Positions 52,330 to 53,116 of a stretch of DNA of 53,116 nucleotides are shown piece after piece (positions within the stretch are counted from its first letter, which is position 1; each line of letters begins with the position of its first letter). This DNA comes from Magnetococcales bacterium (GTDB lineage: Bacteria > Pseudomonadota > Magnetococcia > Magnetococcales > Magnetaquicoccaceae). The DNA is taken from assembly GCA_002753095.1 (NCBI GenBank), contig PDZU01000014.1, positions 1 through 53,116 of the forward strand, written 5' to 3'. The notes under the pieces are model-generated. The model had not been told where the DNA came from and searched no databases. It worked only from the letters and a program-made list of their open reading frames with translations. The position numbers were made by a program, and so were the translations under genes.

Positions 52330-53115
52330 TCACGCAATCACTGCGTGGATGAGCCCCAACAGAGCACAGGCCGCGATCACCTTCATGATATCGACCTTGT
52401 ATTTCCACAACGCCACAAAACTGGCCACGGTGATCAGGGCGGCCCACCACTGAAAGGAACCGGCAAACGGATTTTCCGCAGCGGCCTGGGGCCAGAAGGT
52501 GTGCCATGCGAAAAAAACAGCCAGATTGACGATGACCCCAACCACGGCGGCACTGATGCCAGTCAGGGGTGCAGAAAAGGCGAGATCACCCCTGGTCCGT
52601 TCCACCAACGGTCCACCAGCCAGGATGAACAAGAAAGAGGGCAGAAAGGTGAAAAAGGTCGCCACCGCCGCCCCTGCCAATCCGGCGGCTATCTTGTTGG
52701 TCAGAACAGACTGGCTGACACCCCCCATATACCCGACCCAGGTCACCACCATGATGAGCGGTCCCGGCGTGGTCTCCCCCAGAGCCAAGCCGTCGATCAT
52801 CTGCGTCCCACTCAGCCAGTGAAAATGTTCCACCGCTCCCTGGTAGACATAGGGCAGCACCGCATAGGCACCACCGATGGTCAGAAAAGCGGCTCTGGTG
52901 AAAAAGTCCCCCATGTCATACAGGGTTTGTTGGCCATGCATGCTCCACAGCGCCACCGCCCACAGGGCAACGAAAGAGGCGGTCATCCCCGCCAACCGGC
53001 CCCAGGAAAAGGCGGCGTGGGCGGGCGGTGGGGTGTCGTCATCGATCAGGGCCGGACCATACTGCTTGTCGCTGGCATGGTGCCCCCCACCACTTTTAAA
53101 TTTCTCTGGCCAGAG
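52330..53115 (-). CDS. chrA: Chromate transporter, cut by the window edge
   Basis: The C-terminal part of a chromate ion transporter (CHR family) is present; the frame is open to the right edge, so the start is outside. A polar linker (KSGGGHHASDKQYGPAL, about residue 7 of the visible part) leads into the second CHR domain. That domain has FTRAAFLTIGGAYAVLPYV, the family signature GLALGETTPGPLIMV, and several membrane helices to the end. ChrA proteins export chromate, or act in sulfate-related antiport. No chrB regulator is visible downstream. Confidence 0.88.
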   Translation of the reverse strand, partial: LWPEKFKSGGGHHASDKQYGPALIDDDTPPPAHAAFSWGRLAGMTASFVALWAVALWSMHGQQTLYDMGDFFTRAAFLTIGGAYAVLPYVYQGAVEHFHWLSGTQMIDGLALGETTPGPLIMVVTWVGYMGGVSQSVLTNKIAAGLAGAAVATFFTFLPSFLFILAGGPLVERTRGDLAFSAPLTGISAAVVGVIVNLAVFFAWHTFWPQAAAENPFAGSFQWWAALITVASFVALWKYKVDIMKVIAACALLGLIHAVIA

Positions 53116-53116
53116 T

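Noticed and set aside
1-53116. tRNA, rRNA and riboswitch genes
   Set aside because: None was recognised by eye; a covariance-model scan would be needed to exclude small structured RNAs.

Overview
This window looks like chromosome from a Gram-negative proteobacterium. The evidence is outer-membrane lipoproteins, a beta-barrel exopolysaccharide porin, a Wza-type exporter and a chemoreceptor. Much of the exopolysaccharide (EPS) part is GC-rich, whereas the first 600 bases are clearly AT-richer. A magnetococcus-like or other deep proteobacterial host is possible, but nothing in the sequence proves it.

Region 1 (1-6214) is a decayed defence and mobile island. It holds the C-terminal remnant of a CD-NTase-like nucleotidyltransferase, two near-identical 106-bp direct repeats, an HI1419/HI1420-type toxin-antitoxin pair whose toxin has an in-frame stop, and an apparently intact two-gene cassette: a RecQ-like helicase with a phosphoribosyltransferase-like tail, overlapping a DprA-like gene. 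That gene order matches the RqlHI/PsyrTA toxin-antitoxin and anti-phage family. An IS21-type left end, REP-like elements and a short phage-portal-like fragment follow.

Region 2 (6211-17496) is mostly housekeeping. It carries an LtaS/OpgB-type phosphoglycerol transferase, a glutamine amidotransferase, a methyl-accepting chemotaxis protein, a SUI1-family protein and three tiny secreted proteins, one of them a degenerate HNH-type protein. A compact run then follows: glyoxalase I, an MBL hydrolase, a Nudix hydrolase, a GT2-GtrA fusion and a GT39-like membrane protein.

Region 3 (17472-39067) is a large EPS locus. A giant Sel1-repeat protein and an NAD-dependent epimerase precede a nine-gene minus-strand operon: Wzy/ligase, a truncated Wzc-like protein, a doubled Wza-like exporter, a beta-barrel porin, a WecA-like initiating transferase, two GT4 enzymes and two methyltransferases. 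A divergent adenylation enzyme plus acyl carrier protein, a PHP phosphoesterase, an extra UppS and a further GT4/methyltransferase/GT4 set complete it. One methyltransferase contains an 18-base homopolymer. No Wzx flippase is visible.

Region 4 (39193-46386) has a translationally coupled three-gene secreted set: an unknown secreted protein, a Sel1-repeat protein, and a FecR-domain protein with about seventeen 14-residue repeats. Three lipoprotein genes lie opposite.

Region 5 (46624-53115) returns to envelope polysaccharide with a FemAB-like protein, a polysaccharide deacetylase, a methyltransferase, a GT4 and a CgeB-like glycosyltransferase. A truncated Rpn-family nuclease fragment and a chromate transporter cut by the window edge close the sequence.
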